Below are positions 1 through 6,790 of a stretch of DNA of 11,775 nt, in pieces. Numbering within the stretch: position 1 is the stretch's first letter; the number at the start of each line of letters is the position of its first letter. Source of the stretch: Sphingobacteriia bacterium. Its GTDB lineage: Bacteria > Bacteroidota > Bacteroidia > NS11-12g > UBA955. Made by a program: the position numbers and the translations under genes. Location of the stretch: assembly GCA_021151535.1 (NCBI GenBank), contig JAGKXC010000058.1, forward strand, positions 1 to 11,775, given 5' to 3'. The notes beneath the pieces were generated by a model that was not told where the DNA came from, did no database searches, and was given only the letters and a program-made list of their open reading frames with translations.

Positions 1-83
1 AATTTTGAGCCGATTTCCAGAGTTTTCTAAACTTCTCCTTCTTTCTTCTCCTCTTGCTAAAGCCTTGTATCAGAACGGGAGTG

Positions 84-113
84 CAAAAGTAGTACTATTT
101 TCCGAATTACAAA
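84..113 (-). promoter_or_regulatory. Bacteroidota-type promoter directed out of the left edge
   Basis: On the minus strand, TTTG (113 to 110) is followed by an 18-nt spacer and TACTTTTG (91 to 84). This matches the Bacteroidota sigma-A consensus TTTG-N(17-23)-TAnnTTTG at every defined base, and it continues as TACTTTTGCACTCCC, a context I associate with strong Bacteroidota promoters. Transcription would start near 77-80 and leave the window. The visible leader is purine-rich (minus strand of 32-56, with repeated AGGAG-like units) and is followed by a small hairpin (AGTTT/AAACT arms at 21-33). No start codon of a recognisable gene appears before position 1, so the target is unknown; an rRNA, tRNA or other highly expressed gene would fit. 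Confidence 0.6.
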
Positions 114-276
114 TACTGTCGTTAAAATAAATTCATCATTTCTTCATCTACCAACACCCGTGTTCCGTCTATCGCACTGCAAATCACCCCAATAACCCCT
201 TCACACTGCACAAAACATTTTTTGAATTATTTTTATCTCACCACAACCCCATCGCACAAATCCCCATAAAAGTGGG
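114..276. other. Non-coding gap after queA
   Basis: This stretch lies between the queA stop codon and the outward promoter. I see no convincing gene, tRNA or strong terminator in it. The only hairpin next to the queA stop is a 4-bp CCCA/TGGG stem (minus strand, about 264-276) without a U-tract. One minus-strand reading frame (122-211, GTG start, 29 residues) is open but too short to call. Confidence 0.5.
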
Positions 277-1488
277 CTATTTCCCGCGCTTCCATAGCAA
301 CGACCCATCGCCGTAACTTAAAAAACGGTACCCGTTTTCCATCGCAAATGCATAAACTTTTTTCCAATCTCCCCCCAAAAAGGCCCCAACCAACATCAAT
401 AAGGTGCTTTTGGGCTGGTGAAAATTGGTAATAATTCCATCACATACCCGAAAATTAAATCCAGGAACAATAAAAATTGCGGTTTTCCCTTGCAACATTT
501 CGCTGTTTTCTCCCTCCATCCATGCAATCAATTCCTCCAACCAACGCTTATCGCCCAAAATTTCCTTCTCCCCTACCCCATTATCTACCTCATAGGCCAT
601 TCCCGTTTCCACCACAAAGTACCGATCCCGTGATCCGGAAAGCGGTTTTTTGTACCTATATATATAATACAAACTTTCTAGCACCCGCATCACCGTGGTT
701 CCAACCGCCACAATCTTCCCCTCATGAGCACAAATTTGTTTCAATGTATCAATCCCAATTTCAAATCGCTCCGAATGCATTTCATGCTCAGCGGCCGTTT
801 CACCCGTCATTGGTTTAAACGTACCCGCCCCAACATGCAACGTGAGCTCCGCAAACTTCACCCCCTGATCTTTTAACCGTTCCAACAACGCATCTGTAAA
901 ATGCAAACTGGCCGTTGGCGCAGCCACCGCACCGGCGTGCTTGGCAAAAACAGGCTGGTATCGCTCCTTATCCGTTTCCTCCAAATCCCTATCGATATAA
1001 GGTGGCAAGGGAATATTGCCCAAAATCTCAATGGCCTCCGCAACCGATCTGCGCTTTCCATCTTGCTCCAACACTTCCAATTCAATGATATTCTCTTCCC
1101 GGTTCACCCACTTGGCGCGCATCAAGCAATCGCCCGAAGCAAATAAAACCGATCCCTCTTCCTTAAATTTCTTTCTGCCGCCCACCATCACCTGCCACTG
1201 CTTCCAATCTGCCCTTACCGGTTCAAGCAAGAAAACTTCCACCCTGGCACTGCTTTCTGATTCCACTGTACCAAACAACCGCGCCGGAATTACTTTGGTG
1301 TTATTGGTAATCATCAGCACGTTTCCACTTAACTCCTCCGCTAACTGATGGAAATGTTTACCGCTAATCGCCCCGTTTTCAGAAACAACCAACAATTGCG
1401 ACGCATCGCGCGGCTCTACCGGATACTTCGCAATCCGCTCATCCGGTAATTCGTAATCAAAATCGCTAACCTTTATTTCTGGAATCAT
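277..1488 (-). CDS. queA: tRNA preQ1(34) S-adenosylmethionine ribosyltransferase-isomerase QueA
   Basis: QueA transfers and isomerises the ribosyl part of S-adenosylmethionine onto preQ1 at the wobble base of tRNAs for Tyr, His, Asn and Asp, giving epoxyqueuosine. It is cytoplasmic. The 403-residue product carries the family motifs in order: the N-terminal DYELPDERIA region (11-20), TNNTKVIPARL (61-71), a PTASLHF block (191-197), LHVGAGTFKP (217-226), a TNFHQPKSTLLML block (354-366) and YRFLSYGD (387-394). It is about 50 residues longer than the E. coli enzyme, which I recall as typical of Bacteroidota QueA. Position 194 is Ser where most homologues I remember have Gly (PTAGLHF). The ATG overlaps the rdgB stop as ATGA (1485-1488), so translation is probably coupled. 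It is the last gene of the plsY-queA cluster; TAG is the stop. Confidence 0.95.
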   Translation of the reverse strand: MIPEIKVSDFDYELPDERIAKYPVEPRDASQLLVVSENGAISGKHFHQLAEELSGNVLMITNNTKVIPARLFGTVESESSARVEVFLLEPVRADWKQWQVMVGGRKKFKEEGSVLFASGDCLMRAKWVNREENIIELEVLEQDGKRRSVAEAIEILGNIPLPPYIDRDLEETDKERYQPVFAKHAGAVAAPTASLHFTDALLERLKDQGVKFAELTLHVGAGTFKPMTGETAAEHEMHSERFEIGIDTLKQICAHEGKIVAVGTTVMRVLESLYYIYRYKKPLSGSRDRYFVVETGMAYEVDNGVGEKEILGDKRWLEELIAWMEGENSEMLQGKTAIFIVPGFNFRVCDGIITNFHQPKSTLLMLVGAFLGGDWKKVYAFAMENGYRFLSYGDGSLLWKRGK

Positions 1489-2078
1489 GGCAATTGCACA
1501 AAATCCTTGAGAATAGGTAACAAATTTGTCCAGGCTTTGCCTCTATGACTTACAGAATTTTTTTCATCGGGCGATAATTGGGCAAAACTGCGATCAAAAC
1601 CATCGGCCATAAAAATAGGGTCGTACCCAAATCCACCCTCACCTTGGATGGTGGTTAATATTTTTCCGCAAACCTCTCCTTTGACAAAAATCGGCTCAGG
1701 GGAAAAACCCACTGCGCACAATACGGCAACAAAACAGGCTCTGCGTTGCTCATTTCCCTCTAGGGCTTGCAATAATTTCTCAATATTTTTGGCATGACTC
1801 ACCGGCTCACCGCCATATCGGGCAGAATAAACACCGGGCGCGCCACCCAAAGCATCCACGCACAATCCGCTATCATCCGAAATACAGGGATAACCTGTTG
1901 CGGCAAAAACAGCTTGGGCTTTGATCAAAGCATTTTCTTCAAACGTGGTTCCGGTTTCTTCCACATCATCGTGAAAACCGATATCCGCAGGAGAAACAAC
2001 TTCCACAATATCACGTAAGATGGCCCGAACCTCACCCAACTTATGGGCATTGCCGGTAGCAAAGACAATTTTTTGCAT
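1485..2078 (-). CDS. rdgB: XTP/dITP diphosphatase (RdgB/HAM1 family)
   Basis: This is a house-cleaning nucleoside triphosphate pyrophosphatase. It hydrolyses dITP, XTP and dHAPTP to monophosphates plus pyrophosphate and keeps deaminated purines out of DNA and RNA. The 197-residue length is usual for the family. Visible motifs are the N-terminal FATGNAHKLGE (6-16, substrate-binding loop), SDDSGLCVDAL (67-77, with the expected catalytic Asp at 69), a PGVYSARY block (81-88), GEGGFGYDPIF (146-156) and SHRGKA (177-182). The ATG at 2078 lies 8 nt after the scoA stop, and the TGA stop overlaps the queA start by 4 nt, so it sits inside a tight transcription unit. The symbol is by homology; rdgB and the Ham1 name describe the same family. 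Confidence 0.95.
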   Translation of the reverse strand: MQKIVFATGNAHKLGEVRAILRDIVEVVSPADIGFHDDVEETGTTFEENALIKAQAVFAATGYPCISDDSGLCVDALGGAPGVYSARYGGEPVSHAKNIEKLLQALEGNEQRRACFVAVLCAVGFSPEPIFVKGEVCGKILTTIQGEGGFGYDPIFMADGFDRSFAQLSPDEKNSVSHRGKAWTNLLPILKDFVQLP

Positions 2079-2086
2079 ACTTATGC

Positions 2087-2785
2087 TTAGTTCTTAGGGC
2101 GAACAGTGCGTTGCTCTATGCGCTTCTCGTAATCACTTCCTTGGAAGATGCGGTGCACATAAATGCCTGGTGTATGAATCTCATTGGGATCCAATTCTCC
2201 TGGCTCAACCAATTCTTCAACTTCGGCGATGGTGATTTTACCCGCCGATGCCATCATGGGGTTGAAGTTTCTGGCAGTGTCTTTATAAACCAAATTGCCA
2301 TGACGATCGCCTTTCCAAGCTTTCACAATGGCAAAATCCGCGTTAAACGCGTATTCCATCAAATAAGTTTTATCGCCAAAAACACGAATTTCTTTGCCTT
2401 CGGCTACTTCCGTTCCCACACCCGCTGGGGTATAGAAAGCAGGAATCCCGGCTCCGGCTGCTCTGCAACGCTCGGCCAAAGTTCCTTGGGGTATCAATTC
2501 CACTTCCAATTCGCCAGAAAGAAGCTGACGTTCAAATTCGGCATTTTCGCCCACATAAGAACTTATCATTTTCTTCACTTGCTTTTGTTGTAGCATCAAA
2601 CCAATGCCAAAATCATCCACGCCCGCATTATTGGAAATACAGGTTAAGCCAGTAACGCCCTTTTTCACCAAAGCGGCGATACAATTTTCAGGGATACCGC
2701 ACAATCCAAAACCGCCCAACATGATGGTGGTGTTGTTTTCAATATCGGCGATGGCTTCCCAAGCGTCTTTTTTAACTTTATTCAT
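2087..2785 (-). CDS. scoA: 3-oxoacid CoA-transferase subunit A
   Basis: This is the alpha subunit of a succinyl-CoA:3-ketoacid (SCOT-type) CoA-transferase, which moves CoA between succinyl-CoA and acetoacetate and so links ketone-body or ketogenic amino-acid use to the TCA cycle. The 232-residue length matches free-standing A subunits. It contains the glycine-rich GGFGLCGIPE (24-33) near the N-terminus, followed by SNNAG and the ELIPQGTLAER and GVGTEVAEGKE blocks typical of SCOT/AtoD-like A subunits. The catalytic glutamate of these enzymes is in subunit B, so this protein alone should be inactive. No subunit B gene is adjacent: clpS lies 30 nt upstream and rdgB 8 nt downstream. AtoD-type acetate CoA-transferase is an alternative substrate class, but SCOT fits the motif spelling better. 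Confidence 0.92.
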   Translation of the reverse strand: MNKVKKDAWEAIADIENNTTIMLGGFGLCGIPENCIAALVKKGVTGLTCISNNAGVDDFGIGLMLQQKQVKKMISSYVGENAEFERQLLSGELEVELIPQGTLAERCRAAGAGIPAFYTPAGVGTEVAEGKEIRVFGDKTYLMEYAFNADFAIVKAWKGDRHGNLVYKDTARNFNPMMASAGKITIAEVEELVEPGELDPNEIHTPGIYVHRIFQGSDYEKRIEQRTVRPKN

Positions 2786-2815
2786 GGTGATTTGTAGTTA
2801 ATTCTATGTAAATGT

Positions 2816-3133
2816 TTAGGCCGTGATCAATTCTATCTGGGCCGATAATCCTTTGTCGCACAAGGTTGTACAAATCGGCGTTAGGGATTCAAAATCGCCC
2901 CGTTTTACCGAATACTTTCCATTGTTATGTACAATCCAAGCGCATTGTTCGGCTTGCAATCTTGTATGACCGCAGTAGCGCACCAAGCATGTGATTACCC
3001 AATCAAAGGAATTCACTTCATCGTTATACAACACAATGGCCCAAACGGAGTCTTCCAACACGTCTAACAATGCCGATTCATCCGTTTCGTGTTGCGGATT
3101 GCTTTCGGGTTTTGAAAACTGAGGAAGTATCAT
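2816..3133 (-). CDS. clpS: ATP-dependent Clp protease adaptor ClpS
   Basis: ClpS binds proteins with N-degron residues (Leu, Phe, Tyr, Trp) and hands them to the ClpA/ClpC unfoldase. The product has 105 residues. A variable N-terminal tail (about 1-28) would enter the unfoldase, followed by the core starting at SVWAIVLYNDE. The ligand-pocket residues Asn37 and Asp38 and the conserved His69 are in place (compare E. coli N34, D35, H66). The position equivalent to the E. coli gatekeeper Met62 appears to be Ala65, and the TPM stretch is replaced by NSF (41-43), so the pocket may be wider. It lies 42 nt downstream of plsY and 30 nt upstream of scoA on the same strand. No clpA or clpC gene is visible. 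Confidence 0.9.
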   Translation of the reverse strand: MILPQFSKPESNPQHETDESALLDVLEDSVWAIVLYNDEVNSFDWVITCLVRYCGHTRLQAEQCAWIVHNNGKYSVKRGDFESLTPICTTLCDKGLSAQIELITA

Positions 3134-3175
3134 GGATAAACTTGAAAGTTTTTATAAAAGGGTTGCGAAAATAAA

Positions 3176-3829
3176 TTACGCCAAACGGTTATTTTGATTC
3201 GGGCGATGAAAGATTTTTGCACGGTTCTCTTCGCCTTTCGCCAATCGCTTTATGTTTTTGCGGTGCGTAAACACCACCAATATTGCCACCGCTATAGAAA
3301 AAACAGCCACACTCCATTGTTCCATGCCGTAAGTACGGATGAAAAGGATGGGCATACTAATTCCCGCCAACATGGAACCCAAGCTCACGTAACCGGTGGT
3401 GAGGAAGAACAACAAGAACACCACTACAGCAATCATGGCCAATTGCGGATTGAGCGTGATAATCATTCCGCAGAGGGTTGCAACGCCTTTTCCGCCTTTA
3501 AATTTGGCGAAGATGGGCAGCAAATGACCGATAACAGCCATTACCCCAAACAACACTTGAAGATCCATGATTTCTTTGGAACTCAATGAGGCATCGATGG
3601 TATTGGCGATCAAATAACTCAATCGCGCGGCCAACAATCCTTTTAAAATATCCAATAACAAAACGGCAGAACCAGCAGTTTTACCCAAAACGCGAAAAAC
3701 GTTGGTTGCACCTGCGTTACCGCTACCGTATTCTCTTACGTCGATATCGAAGAAAGCTTTGCCTATCCAAACTGCATTGGGTACAGAACCAAGCAGATAG
3801 GCTATGAAACAAAATATTACAATTACCAC
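3176..3829 (-). CDS. plsY: Acyl-phosphate glycerol-3-phosphate acyltransferase PlsY
   Basis: PlsY is an inner-membrane enzyme that acylates the sn-1 position of glycerol-3-phosphate from acyl-phosphate (made by PlsX), the first step of phospholipid synthesis. With the GTG start at 3829 the protein has 217 residues. All three family motifs are present: GSGNAGATN (35-43), FKGGKGVAT (110-118) and HRKNIKRLAKGEE (189-201), between several hydrophobic helices. The frame stays open to a TTG at 3862, which adds 11 residues. I prefer the GTG because it leaves about 9 residues before AYLLGS, as in known PlsY proteins, and because the TTG lies inside a good promoter -7 element. No ATG is available near the N-terminus. 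It is the first gene of the cluster leading to queA. Confidence 0.93.
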   Translation of the reverse strand: MVIVIFCFIAYLLGSVPNAVWIGKAFFDIDVREYGSGNAGATNVFRVLGKTAGSAVLLLDILKGLLAARLSYLIANTIDASLSSKEIMDLQVLFGVMAVIGHLLPIFAKFKGGKGVATLCGMIITLNPQLAMIAVVVFLLFFLTTGYVSLGSMLAGISMPILFIRTYGMEQWSVAVFSIAVAILVVFTHRKNIKRLAKGEENRAKIFHRPNQNNRLA

Positions 3830-3859
3830 AGCAATAAATCTTATAGCACTTTGCGAGAG

Positions 3860-3892
3860 CAAATATAAGAAATTCTCTTATTTCTTTATCAA
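3860..3892 (-). promoter_or_regulatory. Probable promoter for the plsY-clpS-scoA-rdgB-queA cluster
   Basis: The minus strand carries TATATTTG (3867 to 3860), an exact match to the Bacteroidota -7 element TAnnTTTG. A TTG (3892 to 3890) lies 22 nt upstream as a possible -33 element, at the long end of the accepted spacing and without the leading T. The predicted start of transcription is near 3853-3856, about 25 nt before the plsY GTG at 3829. The element overlaps the 3' end of the M36 gene, and there is no terminator between that gene and plsY, so read-through could also supply the cluster. Confidence 0.45.
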
Positions 3893-6676
3893 TTTTCGGG
3901 TTTCAAGCACCTGTCCTTGGCCATTTGTTACCACAACCAAATACATGGCAGCGGGCAATTTGCTTACATCCAATTGAACAGATTGCGATTGATTTGTGGC
4001 TTTCGCCAGGGCGATGCTTCTTCCTTGCAAATCCAATAATTTCACTTCAAACTGATCGGCGTAGTTTCTGGCTTCCACCACAAACTGCTGCGATGCAGGA
4101 TTTGGCCAAACTTTGAAATTTTGCTCAGCAGTAAAATTGCTAACGCTGTTAGATGGAGGCATATCAAAAGATTCTTCTCCATCGGCGCAGCTGTTGGGAT
4201 CACCTTGTGCGGCAGAATAACCCAAACCTCTTCTAGCGAATGCTTTCCAGATCAAATCTTTGTTGGCACCGCCATAACGCGCATCATCAGCAGCCAAAAT
4301 GGCATCTCTTCCATCCACAAAACCAGGACCGCAAGCTTGCAACTTAAGGGCATCGATCACCAATTGAACCGCCATATTGTTTCCACCTTTACCGGTGTAC
4401 AAATCTTCATCAAATCCGTATTCAGTTACAAAATCCCAATACATATCCCACAACATCGCACACCAAATTTCACCCAAATAGTGAACTTCAGTTGCGCCGG
4501 CAACTGCTTTAGCGGCAACATTTCCATAAGTATGCGGATTGATAGCCATATTGGTGGTGTAGGGATAGGTTCTAATTCCAGCGCCATCTTTGGCATCCCC
4601 TACCAACCAATTCGCCATTCCTCTTGGCGAGCTACCTACATCTCCTTTTTTAGCGGTGAAAGCAAGGGCGATAAAATCACTCCAACCCTCTCCCATTTGT
4701 TCATTGTTGCTCAATCCATTGGAATTGCTAGGTCCGCATGTTAAACGGGTTGAAATTCCATGGGTAAATTCATGGGCGATTACCCCAAAATCCAAATCTG
4801 AATCTGTTTTCTTGGCAAAAGCTGAACTATCATAAAAAGAAACATCAAAGCTGCTATCTTTAAGCATGGCGCGCAATTTATCTGCATCGGATTTCTTGAT
4901 AAAGATCACCGGGATAGTAATTTTGGTAGATTGAGATGTATTATCGGTTGCCATGGTGATGTTCACATCAGCGTTGGATGTATCTAATAACACCACTGCT
5001 TTGGCACCATAACCTTGTGCTCTATAAACTTTTTGTACGAAAGTGCAATTTCCGCGATCGATAGCCGCAATTTTCCCTTTCATTGAATCACCATTTACAT
5101 ATTGCATGCAACCTTGGTGGGTTTTGCCGGCATTATTGTCTACAACCCAAGTAAGTTTTCCGGTAACAGGAACGGCAGTTAGCGTTTTACCCCATTTCCC
5201 ATCGGTGATTCCGGCACCCATCAAAATTCCGTTAGGACCTTGAAGTTGCGCATTCACAGAGATACCGTCCCAAACATACATTTGCATTCTTGGAGCAGAG
5301 CCATCTGGCGGAGTAGAAAAATTAGCATTATTGGTACCGCTACCATCTTGGGCATCGGCGTTTACGGCATCTAAACCTGAGCCCTGACCGGAATAGTTCT
5401 TTTGTTGGAAGTTGCCCGATACTTCATCAAAACCGTAGTGGTAGGCGATATCGTGCATGATGTTATTGGCGAAAAACAGGTTTACGATGGCAAAATCCTG
5501 GTAATTGGTAGGATTTCTTTCTGCGTAGGAATAGTAAGGCAGAAATTGAAGGCTACTACCGCCGTTGGGGGATTTCCCAGGGGTGTTTTTGTTGGCCACA
5601 TCTTCTGATGCATAAACATTGTTACCGCGGGTGATGGTATATTCGGCGCCAGCGGAACCGTTAACGTCGTGCCATCCATAGGGCGATGCGGTGTTATCTG
5701 CGGGATTGGTGATGGTATCTGGCAGGGCGTAGAGTGGACTTTCCATTCCAACGGGCACGGCCAAATAGCTGGCGCCGTCATTGCCTCTTCTGCTTACATT
5801 TTTGGTTCCGGTTGCAGCGGCCGAAGTGTTTGCATTGGCTTGGAAGTGGTTTAAAGCTGCTGCGCCTTTTTGTGCTTGGGCGATAGGCGCTACACTGCAA
5901 TGGTTTGTCCAGCTGGTTTCCATCCATTTCACCCAAAGGTTCTCAGAATTTTGTCCTACGTATAACGATCTCCAAGATTGCTTTTGCCCATCAAAGAAAA
6001 TCAAATTCACACAAGGTTGAATGTTGCCGTTGGCATCTTTCATTGCCGCCGTTTTCACATAACCTTTGGTTTCGTTATAAATCACCTGATTGCTTGCATA
6101 ATTCCAGATACTTGGCAAAACATTGCTTTCGGCAGCAAGAATGGCCACCGCATCATTCAACCAAGAAAACTCTGTATTCAACACGGCTATATCCCCCGTT
6201 TGATTCTGGGATTTTGCGCGCATGCTGGTTTGAAAGTTTATCGCAAAATCCTTAGTAAGCACACTGTGGGCTGCAAAACGACTATAAACATTGGATTCAG
6301 CGCGATTGGTTGAAAACACCAATTCCCCACTGGCCTTGAAATGCAATCCCATGATTCCGTTAAACACCTCATATCCATTCACATTCTGTTGCACATAAGC
6401 ATGGGCAAAACCCTCTTTACTCACAACAAAATCGCGCACAAATGCTTCGTTCATATCGCTCTCCTGCAAATTCCACTTACCGTCTTTTGCAAAACTTTTA
6501 GCCAATTGCAAGGCTTTGGCCGCATTCACCGGACTGGGTGAAGCCAACATCGCCTGATGATGCATCGCCATGGAAGAAGCATAAGCTGATGGTGATGATG
6601 CCAACATCGCCATAGAAACACAAGTAACAAAAGCGCGTGAAAGTTTTAATATTCGCTGTTTATCGAAAGATTGCAT
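3878..6676 (-). CDS. Secreted M36 (fungalysin) metallopeptidase with PA domain and T9SS tail
   Basis: This is a 932-residue exported zinc endopeptidase. The N-terminus has a basic start and a hydrophobic stretch (about 1-33, ending AYA) consistent with a Sec signal peptide. Residues of about 60-130 resemble the FTP propeptide found before fungalysin and thermolysin domains. The catalytic region carries HEFTH (635-639) with zinc ligands His635 and His639 and catalytic Glu636. The downstream GEGWSD supplies Glu663, spaced much as the third ligand of fungal M36 enzymes is. A protease-associated (PA) domain of about residues 495-610 is inserted before the HEXXH motif. The last roughly 80 residues (from the FKVWPNPA stretch to the C-terminal KLIKK) form a type A sorting domain, predicting outer-membrane export by T9SS and surface attachment or release. 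It starts from ATG after the eno terminator and probably has its own promoter. Confidence 0.94.
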   Translation of the reverse strand: MQSFDKQRILKLSRAFVTCVSMAMLASSPSAYASSMAMHHQAMLASPSPVNAAKALQLAKSFAKDGKWNLQESDMNEAFVRDFVVSKEGFAHAYVQQNVNGYEVFNGIMGLHFKASGELVFSTNRAESNVYSRFAAHSVLTKDFAINFQTSMRAKSQNQTGDIAVLNTEFSWLNDAVAILAAESNVLPSIWNYASNQVIYNETKGYVKTAAMKDANGNIQPCVNLIFFDGQKQSWRSLYVGQNSENLWVKWMETSWTNHCSVAPIAQAQKGAAALNHFQANANTSAAATGTKNVSRRGNDGASYLAVPVGMESPLYALPDTITNPADNTASPYGWHDVNGSAGAEYTITRGNNVYASEDVANKNTPGKSPNGGSSLQFLPYYSYAERNPTNYQDFAIVNLFFANNIMHDIAYHYGFDEVSGNFQQKNYSGQGSGLDAVNADAQDGSGTNNANFSTPPDGSAPRMQMYVWDGISVNAQLQGPNGILMGAGITDGKWGKTLTAVPVTGKLTWVVDNNAGKTHQGCMQYVNGDSMKGKIAAIDRGNCTFVQKVYRAQGYGAKAVVLLDTSNADVNITMATDNTSQSTKITIPVIFIKKSDADKLRAMLKDSSFDVSFYDSSAFAKKTDSDLDFGVIAHEFTHGISTRLTCGPSNSNGLSNNEQMGEGWSDFIALAFTAKKGDVGSSPRGMANWLVGDAKDGAGIRTYPYTTNMAINPHTYGNVAAKAVAGATEVHYLGEIWCAMLWDMYWDFVTEYGFDEDLYTGKGGNNMAVQLVIDALKLQACGPGFVDGRDAILAADDARYGGANKDLIWKAFARRGLGYSAAQGDPNSCADGEESFDMPPSNSVSNFTAEQNFKVWPNPASQQFVVEARNYADQFEVKLLDLQGRSIALAKATNQSQSVQLDVSKLPAAMYLVVVTNGQGQVLETRKLIKK

Positions 6677-6736
6677 AACTGTTAATTCAGATTAAAGTCT
6701 GCAATTTAATGAAAAACAACCGGTAAGCGAAGGAGC

Positions 6737-6767
6737 AAAAAAAAAGTCGGACGAAAATCGCCCGACT
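6737..6767 (-). terminator. Rho-independent terminator after eno
   Basis: Read on the minus strand, a 10-bp stem pairs AGTCGGGCGA (6767 to 6758) with TCGTCCGACT (6754 to 6745), with one G-U wobble and a 3-nt loop. It runs straight into eight more T residues (6744 to 6737). It begins 23 nt after the eno stop codon and ends 60 nt before the start of the M36 gene, so it should close the carA-eno transcript. On the plus strand the stem has an A-C mismatch and no U-tract, so it acts in one direction. Confidence 0.92.
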
Positions 6768-6790
6768 CTTATACAAAATTGACTTTATTT

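Noticed and set aside
122..211. A 29-residue minus-strand frame with a GTG start between queA and the outward promoter.
   Set aside because: It is too short to be significant, has no ribosome-binding site or recognisable motif, and its composition alone is not evidence of coding.
264..276. CCCA/TGGG hairpin after queA as a terminator.
   Set aside because: The stem is 4 bp and has no following U-tract.
6689..6702. Imperfect palindrome CAGATTAAAGTCTG just before the M36 start.
   Set aside because: Only the outer four bases pair cleanly on each side; this is within chance expectation for AT-rich intergenic DNA.
6677..6736. A promoter for the M36 gene between the eno terminator and the ATG.
   Set aside because: A promoter must be here, but the best matches (TAATCTG and TAAATTG on the minus strand) each miss consensus bases or have poor spacing to a TTG, so I could not choose one.
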